This document shows positions 8,539-16,649 of a DNA stretch of 64,000 bases, piece after piece. The position numbers and the translations under genes are program-made. The notes beneath the pieces are model-generated. The model did not search any database. It was not told the origin of the DNA and worked only from the letters and a program-made list of their open reading frames with translations. How positions within the stretch are numbered: position 1 is the stretch's first letter; each line of letters starts with the position of its first letter. Source of the DNA: Seonamhaeicola algicola (GTDB lineage: Bacteria; Bacteroidota; Bacteroidia; Flavobacteriales; Flavobacteriaceae); assembly GCF_007997385.1 (NCBI RefSeq), contig NZ_VOSC01000025.1, positions 556,691 to 620,690 of the forward strand, written 5' to 3'.

Positions 8539-10947
8539 TTAATTGCGTAATGGTTTACCAGTTTTTAACATGTGCTGTATGCGTTCTAAGGTTTTACGTT
8601 CTGTACACAAGCTTAAAAAGGCTTCTCTTTCTAAATCTAGTAAGTATTGTTCAGTTACTAGCGTTGGTTCAGATAAATCACCACCGGCCATTACATAGGC
8701 TAATTTGTTAGCTATTTTTTGGTCGTGCTCACTAATGTAGTTGCTAGCCTCCATAGAGTCTGTTCCTACTAAAAACATACCTAAAGCTTGTTTACCAAGT
8801 ACTTTTACATCTTTACGCTTAATAGGTTGTGTATAGCCTGCATTTGCCATTAATTTAGCGTGTGCCTTTGCTGTAGCAATTTGGCGGTCTTTATTAACAA
8901 TAACTACATCTTTTCCTTTTTGGAGAATACCCAAATCAAAGGCTTCATATGCAGATGTTGATACTTTTGCCATACCAATGGTTAAGAAATACTCTTGTAG
9001 TACATTAAGTTGAACATCACCTTTACTAAATGAATCTGAGGCACGAAGCGCCATTTCCTTAGATCCAGCACCGCCAGGTATAACGCCCACACCAAATTCA
9101 ACTAAGCCAATATAAGTTTCAGCTGCAGCTACTACTTTATCGGCATGAAGTGATAACTCACAACCACCACCAAGTGTCATGCCATGTGGTGCTGCAACTG
9201 TAGGAATAGATGAGTAACGCATACGCATCATGGTATCTTGGAAATATTTAATAGCTCCGTTTAATTCATCATATTCTTGCTCTACAGCCATCATGAAAAT
9301 CATACCAATATTGGCACCTACTGAAAAATTAGCGCCTTGGTTTCCTATAACTAATCCTTCAAAATCTTTTTCGGCCAAATCAATGGCTTTATTTAATCCT
9401 GTTAAAACATCGCCTCCTATGGTATTCATTTTACTTTGGAATTCACAATTTAAAATTCCATCACCCAAATCTTCAATAACAACTCCAGAGTTTTTAAATA
9501 CTTCGTTTGATTTTCGGATGTTATCTAAAATGATGAAAGCATCTTGCCCAGGTTTTTTTACCTGTTTTTTTGAAGGGATATCATAAAAGTAAGTAGCGCC
9601 GTTTTGTACGGTGTAAAATGATTTACTACCCGAAGCTAGCATGTCATTTACCCAAGCAGCAGGAGCTACACCTTCAGCTTTCATTATTTCTATACCTTTT
9701 TCAACGCCAATAGCATCCCAAATTTGAAAAGGGCCATGTTCCCAGCCAAAGCCAGCTTTCATGGCATCATCTATTTTATAAAATTCATCAGTAATTTCGG
9801 GCACTCTGTTTGATACATAAGCAAACATAGCTGCAAAGTTTTTTCTGTAAAACTCACCCGCTTTGTCTTTACCAGACACTAATATTTTGAACCTATCAAT
9901 TACTTTTTCAATAGATTTTGTTAATTCTAACGTAGGAAATTGGGCGCGCTTTTTACTTCTGTATTCTAGTGTGTTGAGGTCTAGTGATAAAATTTCACTT
10001 TTACCATCATCATTTTTTACTTTTTTGTAAAAGCCTTGTCCTGTTTTACTACCTAACCATTTGTTATCCATCATGGTTGTAATAAAATTGGGTAGTTTGA
10101 AAAGCTCATGAGCTTCGTCATTAGGGCAATTTTCATAAATACCATTTGCAACATGTACAAGGGTATCTAAACCAACAACATCAACCGTTCTGAAGGTTGC
10201 AGATTTTGGCCTGCCTATTACTGGGCCTGTAAGTTTATCAACTTCTTCAATTGTTAAATCTAAAGCTTTTACTTGGTGAAATAACGATTGAATACCAAAA
10301 ATACCAATACGGTTTCCTATAAAAGCCGGTGTATCTTTAGCAACTACTGATGTTTTACCTAAGTATTGTTCACCGTAATTATTTAAGAAATCTAGTACAG
10401 ACTGATTGGTTTTAGGGCCAGGAATGATTTCAAACAGTTTTAAATATCTTGCTGGGTTAAAAAAGTGTGTACCACAGAAGTGTTTTTGAAAATCTTCGCT
10501 ACGGCCTTCGCTCATAAATTTTATAGGAATGCCCGATGTGTTTGATGTAATTAAAGTGCCTGGTGTACGGTGCTTTTCAAGATTTTCAAATACCTTTTTC
10601 TTAATGTCTAAACGTTCAACAACTACTTCAATAATCCAATCTACATCTTTTACTTTAGCAATATCATCTTCTAAATTACCAGTAGTAATTCTGTTGGCAA
10701 ATTTTTGATGATAAATAGGTGATGGTTTAGATTTTAAGGCTTTTGTTAATGCATCATTTACAAGCCTGTTTCTAACTATTTTATGCTCTAAAGTTAATCC
10801 TTTAGCTTTTTCAGCATCATTTAGTTCGCGTGGTACAATGTCTAGAAGTAGCACTTCAACACCAATATTGGCAAAATGGCATGCAATACCACTACCCATA
10901 ATACCAGAACCAATTACTGCAATTTTTTTAATAATTCGTTTGCTCAT
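8539..10947 (-). CDS. fadN: 3-hydroxyacyl-CoA dehydrogenase / enoyl-CoA hydratase fusion (FadN type)
   Basis: A two-activity beta-oxidation enzyme that hydrates enoyl-CoA and oxidises 3-hydroxyacyl-CoA with NAD. The order is dehydrogenase first (Rossmann motif AVIGSGIMGSGIA near residue 10, then GFYKK and the C-terminal dehydrogenase domain to about residue 480), followed by a crotonase domain (GANFSVGANIGM, GMTLGGGCELSLHAD). This is the reverse of E. coli FadB/FadJ and matches Bacillus FadN (about 789 residues; here 802). It starts 15 bases after the MarR gene, so it is in one transcript with the regulator, and is followed by fadA and fadE. The domain assignment is firm. Confidence 0.95.
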   Translation of the reverse strand: MSKRIIKKIAVIGSGIMGSGIACHFANIGVEVLLLDIVPRELNDAEKAKGLTLEHKIVRNRLVNDALTKALKSKPSPIYHQKFANRITTGNLEDDIAKVKDVDWIIEVVVERLDIKKKVFENLEKHRTPGTLITSNTSGIPIKFMSEGRSEDFQKHFCGTHFFNPARYLKLFEIIPGPKTNQSVLDFLNNYGEQYLGKTSVVAKDTPAFIGNRIGIFGIQSLFHQVKALDLTIEEVDKLTGPVIGRPKSATFRTVDVVGLDTLVHVANGIYENCPNDEAHELFKLPNFITTMMDNKWLGSKTGQGFYKKVKNDDGKSEILSLDLNTLEYRSKKRAQFPTLELTKSIEKVIDRFKILVSGKDKAGEFYRKNFAAMFAYVSNRVPEITDEFYKIDDAMKAGFGWEHGPFQIWDAIGVEKGIEIMKAEGVAPAAWVNDMLASGSKSFYTVQNGATYFYDIPSKKQVKKPGQDAFIILDNIRKSNEVFKNSGVVIEDLGDGILNCEFQSKMNTIGGDVLTGLNKAIDLAEKDFEGLVIGNQGANFSVGANIGMIFMMAVEQEYDELNGAIKYFQDTMMRMRYSSIPTVAAPHGMTLGGGCELSLHADKVVAAAETYIGLVEFGVGVIPGGAGSKEMALRASDSFSKGDVQLNVLQEYFLTIGMAKVSTSAYEAFDLGILQKGKDVVIVNKDRQIATAKAHAKLMANAGYTQPIKRKDVKVLGKQALGMFLVGTDSMEASNYISEHDQKIANKLAYVMAGGDLSEPTLVTEQYLLDLEREAFLSLCTERKTLERIQHMLKTGKPLRN

Positions 10948-10962
10948 TCTTGTTTAGTCTAA

Positions 10963-11403
10963 TTACTTTTTAGTGTAAATTTTTTTGTTTGAAACCATAT
11001 CTAAAATTAACTCTGCAACTTCATAAAAGTTGTTTAGTTTATCTTCAGCAATACTTTCTTTTATAGTATTGTTAAAAGTTAAAACGCGGTCTTTTGAATA
11101 CGTTCTTTTTTCTTTGCCAAAGTCTGTTAGGTGAATTAAAACACCTCTGCCGTCATCAGGGTTTGGATGTCTTTCAATTAACCCTTTTTTTTCCATTGTT
11201 TTAAGTATTCTTGAGAGGCTTGTGGCTTCCATTCCCATTTTAGGTCCTAAAGCGGTTGATGGTGTGCCATTTTCTGGGTCTATACTTAACAATGTAAATC
11301 CTGTTGCCATTGTGCTATCAAACTTTGCGGCTTCTTCATTGTACATTTTTTGAACAGTTAGCCATGTTGTTCTTAGTACATAATCAATTGTTTTATCCCT
11401 CAT
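10963..11403 (-). CDS. MarR-family transcriptional regulator of the fad operon
   Basis: A 146-residue winged-helix regulator of the MarR family. Visible elements are an N-terminal dimer helix (TTWLTVQKMYNEEAAKF), the recognition region GMEATSLSRILKTMEKKGLIERHPNPDDGR with the conserved wing DxRG-like DDGRG, and a C-terminal dimerisation helix. It is the first gene of the fad unit, with only 15 bases to fadN. MarR proteins bind DNA as dimers to palindromes and are often released by small ligands; a fatty acid or acyl-CoA would make sense here, though that is inference. A 34-base palindrome overlapping the promoter 26 bases upstream is the likely operator. Confidence 0.92.
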   Translation of the reverse strand: MRDKTIDYVLRTTWLTVQKMYNEEAAKFDSTMATGFTLLSIDPENGTPSTALGPKMGMEATSLSRILKTMEKKGLIERHPNPDDGRGVLIHLTDFGKEKRTYSKDRVLTFNNTIKESIAEDKLNNFYEVAELILDMVSNKKIYTKK

Positions 11404-11420
11404 GGTTAGTTCTTATATTT

Positions 11421-11462
11421 CAAATATATAAAAAAATACTATGCATGCATAGTATTTTTTTA
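11421..11462 (-). promoter_or_regulatory. Promoter with perfect 34-base palindromic operator for marR-fadNAE
   Basis: Bases 11429-11462 form a perfect palindrome centred on ACTATGCATGCATAGT with flanking A and T runs. Read on the minus strand, the Bacteroidota -7 box TATATTTG (11428-11421) follows it directly, and the place of the -33 element (19 bases upstream, TATG at 11451-11448) falls inside it. A dimer bound here would cover the promoter core, which fits autorepression by the MarR protein. The palindrome could in part also act as a stem in RNA from the AMP-ligase gene upstream. Confidence 0.75.
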
Positions 11463-11481
11463 AATTAATTTATAAAATGAA

Positions 11482-11509
11482 AAATGCCTTACAGTTTTGT
11501 AAAGCATTT
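11482..11509 (-). terminator. Probable terminator of the acyl-CoA ligase gene
   Basis: An 11-base inverted repeat with one C-A mismatch (stem AAATGCTTTAC on the minus strand, loop of six) is followed on the minus strand by a T-rich stretch. It lies 51 bases after the stop of the ligase gene and before the marR promoter, so it would separate the two units. Confidence 0.55.
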
Positions 11510-11560
11510 AGTTGTGTGTTTTAATTGTTTGATTTAGTATTAATTAACAGTAAGTATGTG

Positions 11561-13321
11561 TTAGCTTCTGTAAATTTGTTCAATTAAATTGGAGTATTTT
11601 TCCTTAATGGCTTTACGTTTCATTTTCATGGTTGGGGTAAGTAAGCCATCATCAATAGTCCAAACATCAGGTGTAATTTCAAACTTTTTTATTTGTTCCC
11701 ATTTGCCAAAGTTTTTGTTGGCTTCGTTAATTTCTTCTTGAATACGTTCTTTTAGTTGCGGGTTTTCAATTAAGTTTTGGTTTGAAATGTTGTGGCGGCG
11801 TGCCCATTCTTCAACAAATTCAAAATTTATTTGAATAAGTGCAGCAGGCATTTTTTCGCCTTCGCCAATAACCATTATTTGTTCTATGAAACGTGATTGT
11901 TTAAACTCATTTTCTAATAGGGCAGGTATTACATATTTACCGCCAGAGGTTTTAAACATATCTTTTTTACGGTCTGTTATTTTTAAGAAGTTGTCGTTAC
12001 TTAACTCTCCAATGTCTCCGGTATGGAAATAACCGTTTGAAATAACTTGAGCTGTACGTTCTGGGTCTTTGTAGTAGCCCATCATAACGTTGTTGCCTTT
12101 TACAAGAATTTCACCATCATCGGCAATTTTAACTTCAACATTATCAATAACTCTTCCAACGGTGCCAATTTTTATTCCTTTATTAAAAGGGCAGTTTACA
12201 GATATTACAGGTGATGTTTCGGTAAGCCCGTAACCCTCAAGAATAGGCATTTCAGCAGCCGAAAAAATTCTAATTAATCTTGGTTGTAATGCGGCACTAC
12301 CTGATACTAATGTACCAAGGTTGCCACCTAAGCCTTCTTTCCATTTGCTAAAAATAAGTTTTCTGGCAATTTTTAGTTTAAATTCGTACCACCACCCGTT
12401 GGCGCCGTAGGGTTCAAATTTTAAGCCTAAATTTACAGCCCAAAAAAACAGGGCTTTTTTTATGCCAGTTAGTTCTGTGCCTTTTGCAATAATTTTATCG
12501 TATACTTTTTCATAAAGTCTAGGAACGGCGGTCATTACATTAGGTTTAATTTCTTTTAAATTATCACTAATGGTTTCAATACTTTCGGCAAAGTAAATTT
12601 CAATACCGCAAAATTGATATAAATAAAGTATCATACGCTCAAAAACATGGCACACTGGTAAAAAGCTTAGTGCTTTGGCTTTACCGTTTTCCATGGGCAC
12701 ACGTGGTGAACTATCAATAACATTTGAAACTAAGTTTTTGTGAGATAGCATAACACCTTTTGGTGTGCCGGTAGTACCCGATGTGTAAATTAAAGTAGCT
12801 AAATCATCACTTTTAACATTGCTTTTTCTGGTCTCAATTTCGTTTTGGTTGCTATCATCTTCACCTAAATTTAATACATCTTTCCAGCTTTTTTCTCCAG
12901 CAATATCATCAAAGGTATAAACGGCCTTAAGTTTAGTATTTCCTTTTATAGGATTAAGCTTTTCTAATACAGTTTCATCTGATACAAAACAGTAAGTAGC
13001 TTCAGAGTGCGATAGTACGTACTGATAATCTTCTTTAGAAATGGTAGGGTAAATAGGTACATTTTGGGCGCCAATTTGTAATACAGCCATATCTAAAATA
13101 TTCCACTCGGTTCTATTGGTGGTTGATATAACGGCAATTTTTTCATTGGGTTGTACACCTAACCTAAGCAAACCTCTACTTAATTTATTGTATTGGTTTA
13201 TGTATTCTTGGGTAGATATACTTTCCCATTTACCGTTGTATTTTGAAGTGAATGCTTTTTCTAAATTGAATTTCTCAAGTTGGTAATGAGGAAAATCAAA
13301 AATTCTATTAATCTCTGTCAT
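11561..13321 (-). CDS. Long-chain acyl-CoA synthetase (AMP-binding enzyme)
   Basis: An adenylate-forming enzyme that activates fatty acids to acyl-CoA at the expense of ATP, the entry step for beta-oxidation or lipid synthesis. The P-loop-like motif TLIYTSGTTGTPKGVMLSH, the LEGYGLTETSPV motif, and the hinge and C-terminal signatures TGDIGELSNDNFLKITDRKKD and TSGGKYV are all present. The 586-residue length and the FWAVNLG insert fit the long-chain FadD15-like group. It lies upstream of the marR-fadNAE unit on the same strand, separated by a probable terminator and a separate promoter, so it is a functional neighbour rather than part of that transcript. Confidence 0.93.
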   Translation of the reverse strand: MTEINRIFDFPHYQLEKFNLEKAFTSKYNGKWESISTQEYINQYNKLSRGLLRLGVQPNEKIAVISTTNRTEWNILDMAVLQIGAQNVPIYPTISKEDYQYVLSHSEATYCFVSDETVLEKLNPIKGNTKLKAVYTFDDIAGEKSWKDVLNLGEDDSNQNEIETRKSNVKSDDLATLIYTSGTTGTPKGVMLSHKNLVSNVIDSSPRVPMENGKAKALSFLPVCHVFERMILYLYQFCGIEIYFAESIETISDNLKEIKPNVMTAVPRLYEKVYDKIIAKGTELTGIKKALFFWAVNLGLKFEPYGANGWWYEFKLKIARKLIFSKWKEGLGGNLGTLVSGSAALQPRLIRIFSAAEMPILEGYGLTETSPVISVNCPFNKGIKIGTVGRVIDNVEVKIADDGEILVKGNNVMMGYYKDPERTAQVISNGYFHTGDIGELSNDNFLKITDRKKDMFKTSGGKYVIPALLENEFKQSRFIEQIMVIGEGEKMPAALIQINFEFVEEWARRHNISNQNLIENPQLKERIQEEINEANKNFGKWEQIKKFEITPDVWTIDDGLLTPTMKMKRKAIKEKYSNLIEQIYRS

Positions 13322-13475
13322 CTTTTTTCAATGTGGAGCACCAAAATATAAAAATAAATAAAAATTACAATAGCTCTGTTAATAATAATGTGTTAAAGTA
13401 TGCGATTTTGTTTTGTTAAAATACAAACAAATTAGTTGTTTTTTTAGTAAAATGATAATTTAATAATGTGTTTTT

Positions 13476-13545
13476 TATGCATTACATTAATTAATGCATA
13501 CATGACAAATGTCATCTAAATGCTTAATATTCAGTTATAAATTTG
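13476..13545 (+). promoter_or_regulatory. pflB promoter with FNR/CRP-type site and inverted repeat
   Basis: ATGACAAATGTCAT at 13502-13515 is a perfect palindrome in the ATGAC-N4-GTCAT form typical of FNR/DNR-branch regulators of the Crp/Fnr family. A Bacteroidota -7 box, TAAATTTG, lies at 13538-13545 with no good TTTG at -33. The start would be near 13549, which puts the palindrome centre at about -41, the class II activation position. Just upstream, 13476-13484 and 13492-13500 form a second inverted repeat (TATGCATTA and TAATGCATA, spacer 7). The 5' leader would be about 38 bases. Confidence 0.65.
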
Positions 13546-13586
13546 AACTTGTTAAATACTAGTTACTCATTTTAAAAAGAAATATT

Positions 13587-15812
13587 ATGGAAGTTAAAGC
13601 ATTTAGAGCGGGTGTTTGGAATGAAAAAATTGATGTTAGAAATTTTGTAATAAACAATATTACATCATATTACGGAGATGCCACTTTTTTAGTGGGGCCT
13701 ACACAGCGCACAAAAAAACTTTGGGACATTTGTTTAGAAGCGGCCAAAGAAGAACGACAAAATAATGGTGTAAGAGCTGTTGATACAGAAACTATTTCTG
13801 GAGTAAATAATTTTGATGCAGGTTATATTGATAAAGAAAATGAAGTAATTGTTGGTTTGCAAACCGATATGCTTTTAAAACGTGCCATGAAACCTTTTGG
13901 AGGTTTTAAAGTAGTGCAAAAAGCTTTAAGTGAGCATGGTTTAGTAGCTAGTGATACGGTTTCAGAATTGTTTAGCAAATATGTAAAATCACATAATGAT
14001 GGTGTTTTTGCTGCATATAATGCCGAAATTAGAAAATTTCGTTCAAACGGACTTTTAACGGGGCTGCCTGATAACTATGCACGTGGTAGAATTATTGGCG
14101 ATTACCGCCGTGTAGCGCTTTATGGTATTAATGCTTTAATTGAAGCAAAAAAAGCCGATTTAAAAGCTATAACAGGCCCAATGACTGATGCCGTAATACG
14201 CTTGCGCGAAGAAGTATCAGACCAAATGAAGGCTTTAAAAGACATGATAGAAATGGGTAAAAAGTACAACCTTGATTTATCACGTCCGGCTGAAAACGCT
14301 CGTGAAGCTGTGCAATGGACCTACATGGGCTATTTAGCTGCAGTTAAAGAGCAAGATGGTGCAGCTATGTCTTTAGGTAATGTGTCTACATTTTTAGATA
14401 TTTATATAGAAAATGATTTACAAGAAGGTGTAATTACTGAAAACGAAGCACAAGAATATATAGATCAGTTTGTTATGAAATTACGTATGGTGCGCCACTT
14501 ACGTATGGCAGCCTACGATGAAATTTTTGCCGGAGATCCTACTTGGGTTACCGAAGCTATTGGAGGTATGTTTGAAGATGGCAGAACCAAGGTTACAAAA
14601 ACATCATTCCGTTTTTTAAATACACTTTATAATTTAGGGCCTTCGCCAGAGCCAAATATTACCATTCTTTGGTCTAGTAATTTACCAGAAAACTTTAAAA
14701 AATTCTGTGCTAAAGTAGCTATTGACACATCGTCAATTCAATTTGAAAATGATGATATGATGCGCACTTTAAGAGGATCTGATGATTACGGTATTGCTTG
14801 CTGCGTATCATACCAAGCCTTAGGAAAACAAATTCAGTTTTTTGGTGCACGTACTAACTTAGCTAAAACATTATTATTAGCTATTAATGGCGGACGCTGT
14901 GAAAATACAGGTACGCAAATGGTTAAGGGTATAGAGCCTTGTAACTGTGAGTATTTAGATTTTAATAAAGTAATGGCTAATTTTAAAATAGCTATGAAAG
15001 AAGTAGCACGTGTATACAATGATTCTATGAATATTATTCACTACATGCACGATAAATACTACTACGAAAAAGCACAAATGGCTTTAATTGATACCAACCC
15101 AGATATTAATATTGCTTATGGTATTGCAGGTTTATCTATTGTAGCAGATTCTCTTTCTGCAATTAAATATGCAAAAGTAAAACCTATTAGAAATGAAGAG
15201 GGTTTAACAGTAGATTTTGAAATCGAAGGCGATTTTCCTAAATACGGAAATGATGATGATAGAGTAGATGTGTTTGCTCATGATGCTGTTAGAGATTTTA
15301 ATAATGAGCTAAAACAATTGCCTGTTTATAAAAATGCAGCACCAACATTATCTGTGCTAACCATAACATCAAACGTAGTATATGGTAAAAAAACAGGCGC
15401 TACACCCGATGGTAGAGCTAAAGGTGTACCTTTTGCTCCTGGCGCTAACCCAATGCATGGGCGCGACTCTCATGGTGCGGTGGCATCTTTAAATTCCGTA
15501 GCTAAAATTGATTATGAAGATTCTCAAGATGGTATTTCAAATACCTTCTCAATAGTACCAAAATCATTAGGTGCTTCACAAGAAGATAGAATAGACAACT
15601 TAACCGCTATGTTAGATGGTTATTTTGAAAAAAATGCGCAACACTTAAATGTTAACGTGCTTAATAAAGAAACACTAATGGATGCTATGGAAAACCCTGA
15701 AGCGTATCCGCAATTAACAATACGTGTTTCAGGCTATGCTGTAAATTTTATAAGATTAACTAGAGAGCAGCAATTAGAAGTTATTACAAGATCGTTCCAC
15801 GAGTCTATGTAG
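13587..15812 (+). CDS. pflB: Formate C-acetyltransferase (pyruvate formate-lyase)
   Basis: Pyruvate formate-lyase converts pyruvate and CoA to acetyl-CoA and formate by a glycyl-radical mechanism, the hallmark step of anaerobic mixed-acid fermentation in the cytoplasm. The adjacent catalytic cysteines Cys405-Cys406 (GIACCVSYQ) and the C-terminal radical site RVSGYAV with Gly716 are intact, and the length of 741 residues is close to that of the E. coli enzyme (760). It is the first gene of pflB-pflA-DUF3360, with a promoter carrying an FNR/CRP-type palindrome near -41. The radical form is oxygen sensitive, so the gene points to growth without oxygen in an otherwise respiratory group. Confidence 0.97.
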   Translation: MEVKAFRAGVWNEKIDVRNFVINNITSYYGDATFLVGPTQRTKKLWDICLEAAKEERQNNGVRAVDTETISGVNNFDAGYIDKENEVIVGLQTDMLLKRAMKPFGGFKVVQKALSEHGLVASDTVSELFSKYVKSHNDGVFAAYNAEIRKFRSNGLLTGLPDNYARGRIIGDYRRVALYGINALIEAKKADLKAITGPMTDAVIRLREEVSDQMKALKDMIEMGKKYNLDLSRPAENAREAVQWTYMGYLAAVKEQDGAAMSLGNVSTFLDIYIENDLQEGVITENEAQEYIDQFVMKLRMVRHLRMAAYDEIFAGDPTWVTEAIGGMFEDGRTKVTKTSFRFLNTLYNLGPSPEPNITILWSSNLPENFKKFCAKVAIDTSSIQFENDDMMRTLRGSDDYGIACCVSYQALGKQIQFFGARTNLAKTLLLAINGGRCENTGTQMVKGIEPCNCEYLDFNKVMANFKIAMKEVARVYNDSMNIIHYMHDKYYYEKAQMALIDTNPDINIAYGIAGLSIVADSLSAIKYAKVKPIRNEEGLTVDFEIEGDFPKYGNDDDRVDVFAHDAVRDFNNELKQLPVYKNAAPTLSVLTITSNVVYGKKTGATPDGRAKGVPFAPGANPMHGRDSHGAVASLNSVAKIDYEDSQDGISNTFSIVPKSLGASQEDRIDNLTAMLDGYFEKNAQHLNVNVLNKETLMDAMENPEAYPQLTIRVSGYAVNFIRLTREQQLEVITRSFHESM

Positions 15813-15834
15813 TTTTTAGAATTAGTCAAAAACA

Positions 15835-15871
15835 AGAACTTCCGAAGGCAAAAACACCCATCGGAAGTTCT
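15835..15871 (+). promoter_or_regulatory. Strong hairpin between pflB and pflA
   Basis: A perfect 11-base inverted repeat, AGAACTTCCGA and TCGGAAGTTCT, encloses a 15-base loop 22 bases after the pflB stop. It is not followed by a T tract, so it is more likely an mRNA processing or 3'-end protecting element, or a partial attenuator that keeps pflA expression below pflB, than a full terminator. Confidence 0.6.
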
Positions 15872-15914
15872 CATAAAAGTACATGTTATCAAAACTTTAG
15901 AAAACACATTAAGA

Positions 15915-16637
15915 GTGCACTCTGTTGAGTCTTTTGGCACCCATGATGGTCCTGGTATACGTATGGTGGTGTTTTTACAAGGCTGTAAACTTAAATGTTT
16001 GTATTGCCACAACCCAGATACTATTGATACGCATGGTGGCACAGAAATACCTATTGAAAATTTGGTAAAACGAGCCATAAATATGAAGCCTTATTTTGGT
16101 AAAGAAGGTGGTGTTACCGTTTCAGGTGGTGAGCCTTTGTTACAATCAAAAGAGTTAATTCATTTTTTCCAGTGCTTAAAAGCAGAAGGAATTCATACTA
16201 ATATTGATACTAACGGTAGGGTGTTAAACCATTTTACAGAACAGTTATTAGATGATTACGCAGATTTGGTAATGTTAGATATTAAGCACATGCATGAAGA
16301 TGGTTACCAAATGATTACAGGGCAAAAAAATAACACAACAACTTTCAATTTTGCTAAGTATAGAGAGGCTTCAGGCAAGCCTATGTGGTTACGTTATGTA
16401 TTAATTCCAGAGTTAACAAATACACCAGAGTTATTGCATGCCATGGGAAAGTACTTTAAAAACTATAAAACAATAGAGAAAATAGAGCTACAGCCATACC
16501 ATAAATTAGGTGTACATAAATGGGAAAAACTAGAGTGGCAATATCAATTGCATGATGCTAGAGAGAATACAGAAGCCGAAATTGAAAGTGCTGTTAATAT
16601 TTTACAACTTTATTTTAAAGAAGTAAAAGTGAATTAA
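15915..16637 (+). CDS. pflA: Pyruvate formate-lyase activating enzyme (radical SAM)
   Basis: A radical-SAM activase that uses a 4Fe-4S cluster and S-adenosylmethionine to generate the glycyl radical on PflB. The cluster motif CKLKCLYC (CxxxCxxC), the GGEPLL motif (VTVSGGEPLL) and a C-terminal KIELQPYHKLGVHKW match PflA closely. The start is a problem: the frame has no ATG at the 5' end and the GTG at 15915 would begin inside the first strand (R-V-H-S in relatives). The frame is open back to the pflB stop. An ATG at 15883 lies in another frame and would join this one if the four-A run after it had one more A. Function is firm, start is not. Confidence 0.9.
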   Translation: MHSVESFGTHDGPGIRMVVFLQGCKLKCLYCHNPDTIDTHGGTEIPIENLVKRAINMKPYFGKEGGVTVSGGEPLLQSKELIHFFQCLKAEGIHTNIDTNGRVLNHFTEQLLDDYADLVMLDIKHMHEDGYQMITGQKNNTTTFNFAKYREASGKPMWLRYVLIPELTNTPELLHAMGKYFKNYKTIEKIELQPYHKLGVHKWEKLEWQYQLHDARENTEAEIESAVNILQLYFKEVKVN

Positions 16638-16649
16638 AAAGTATGTAAA

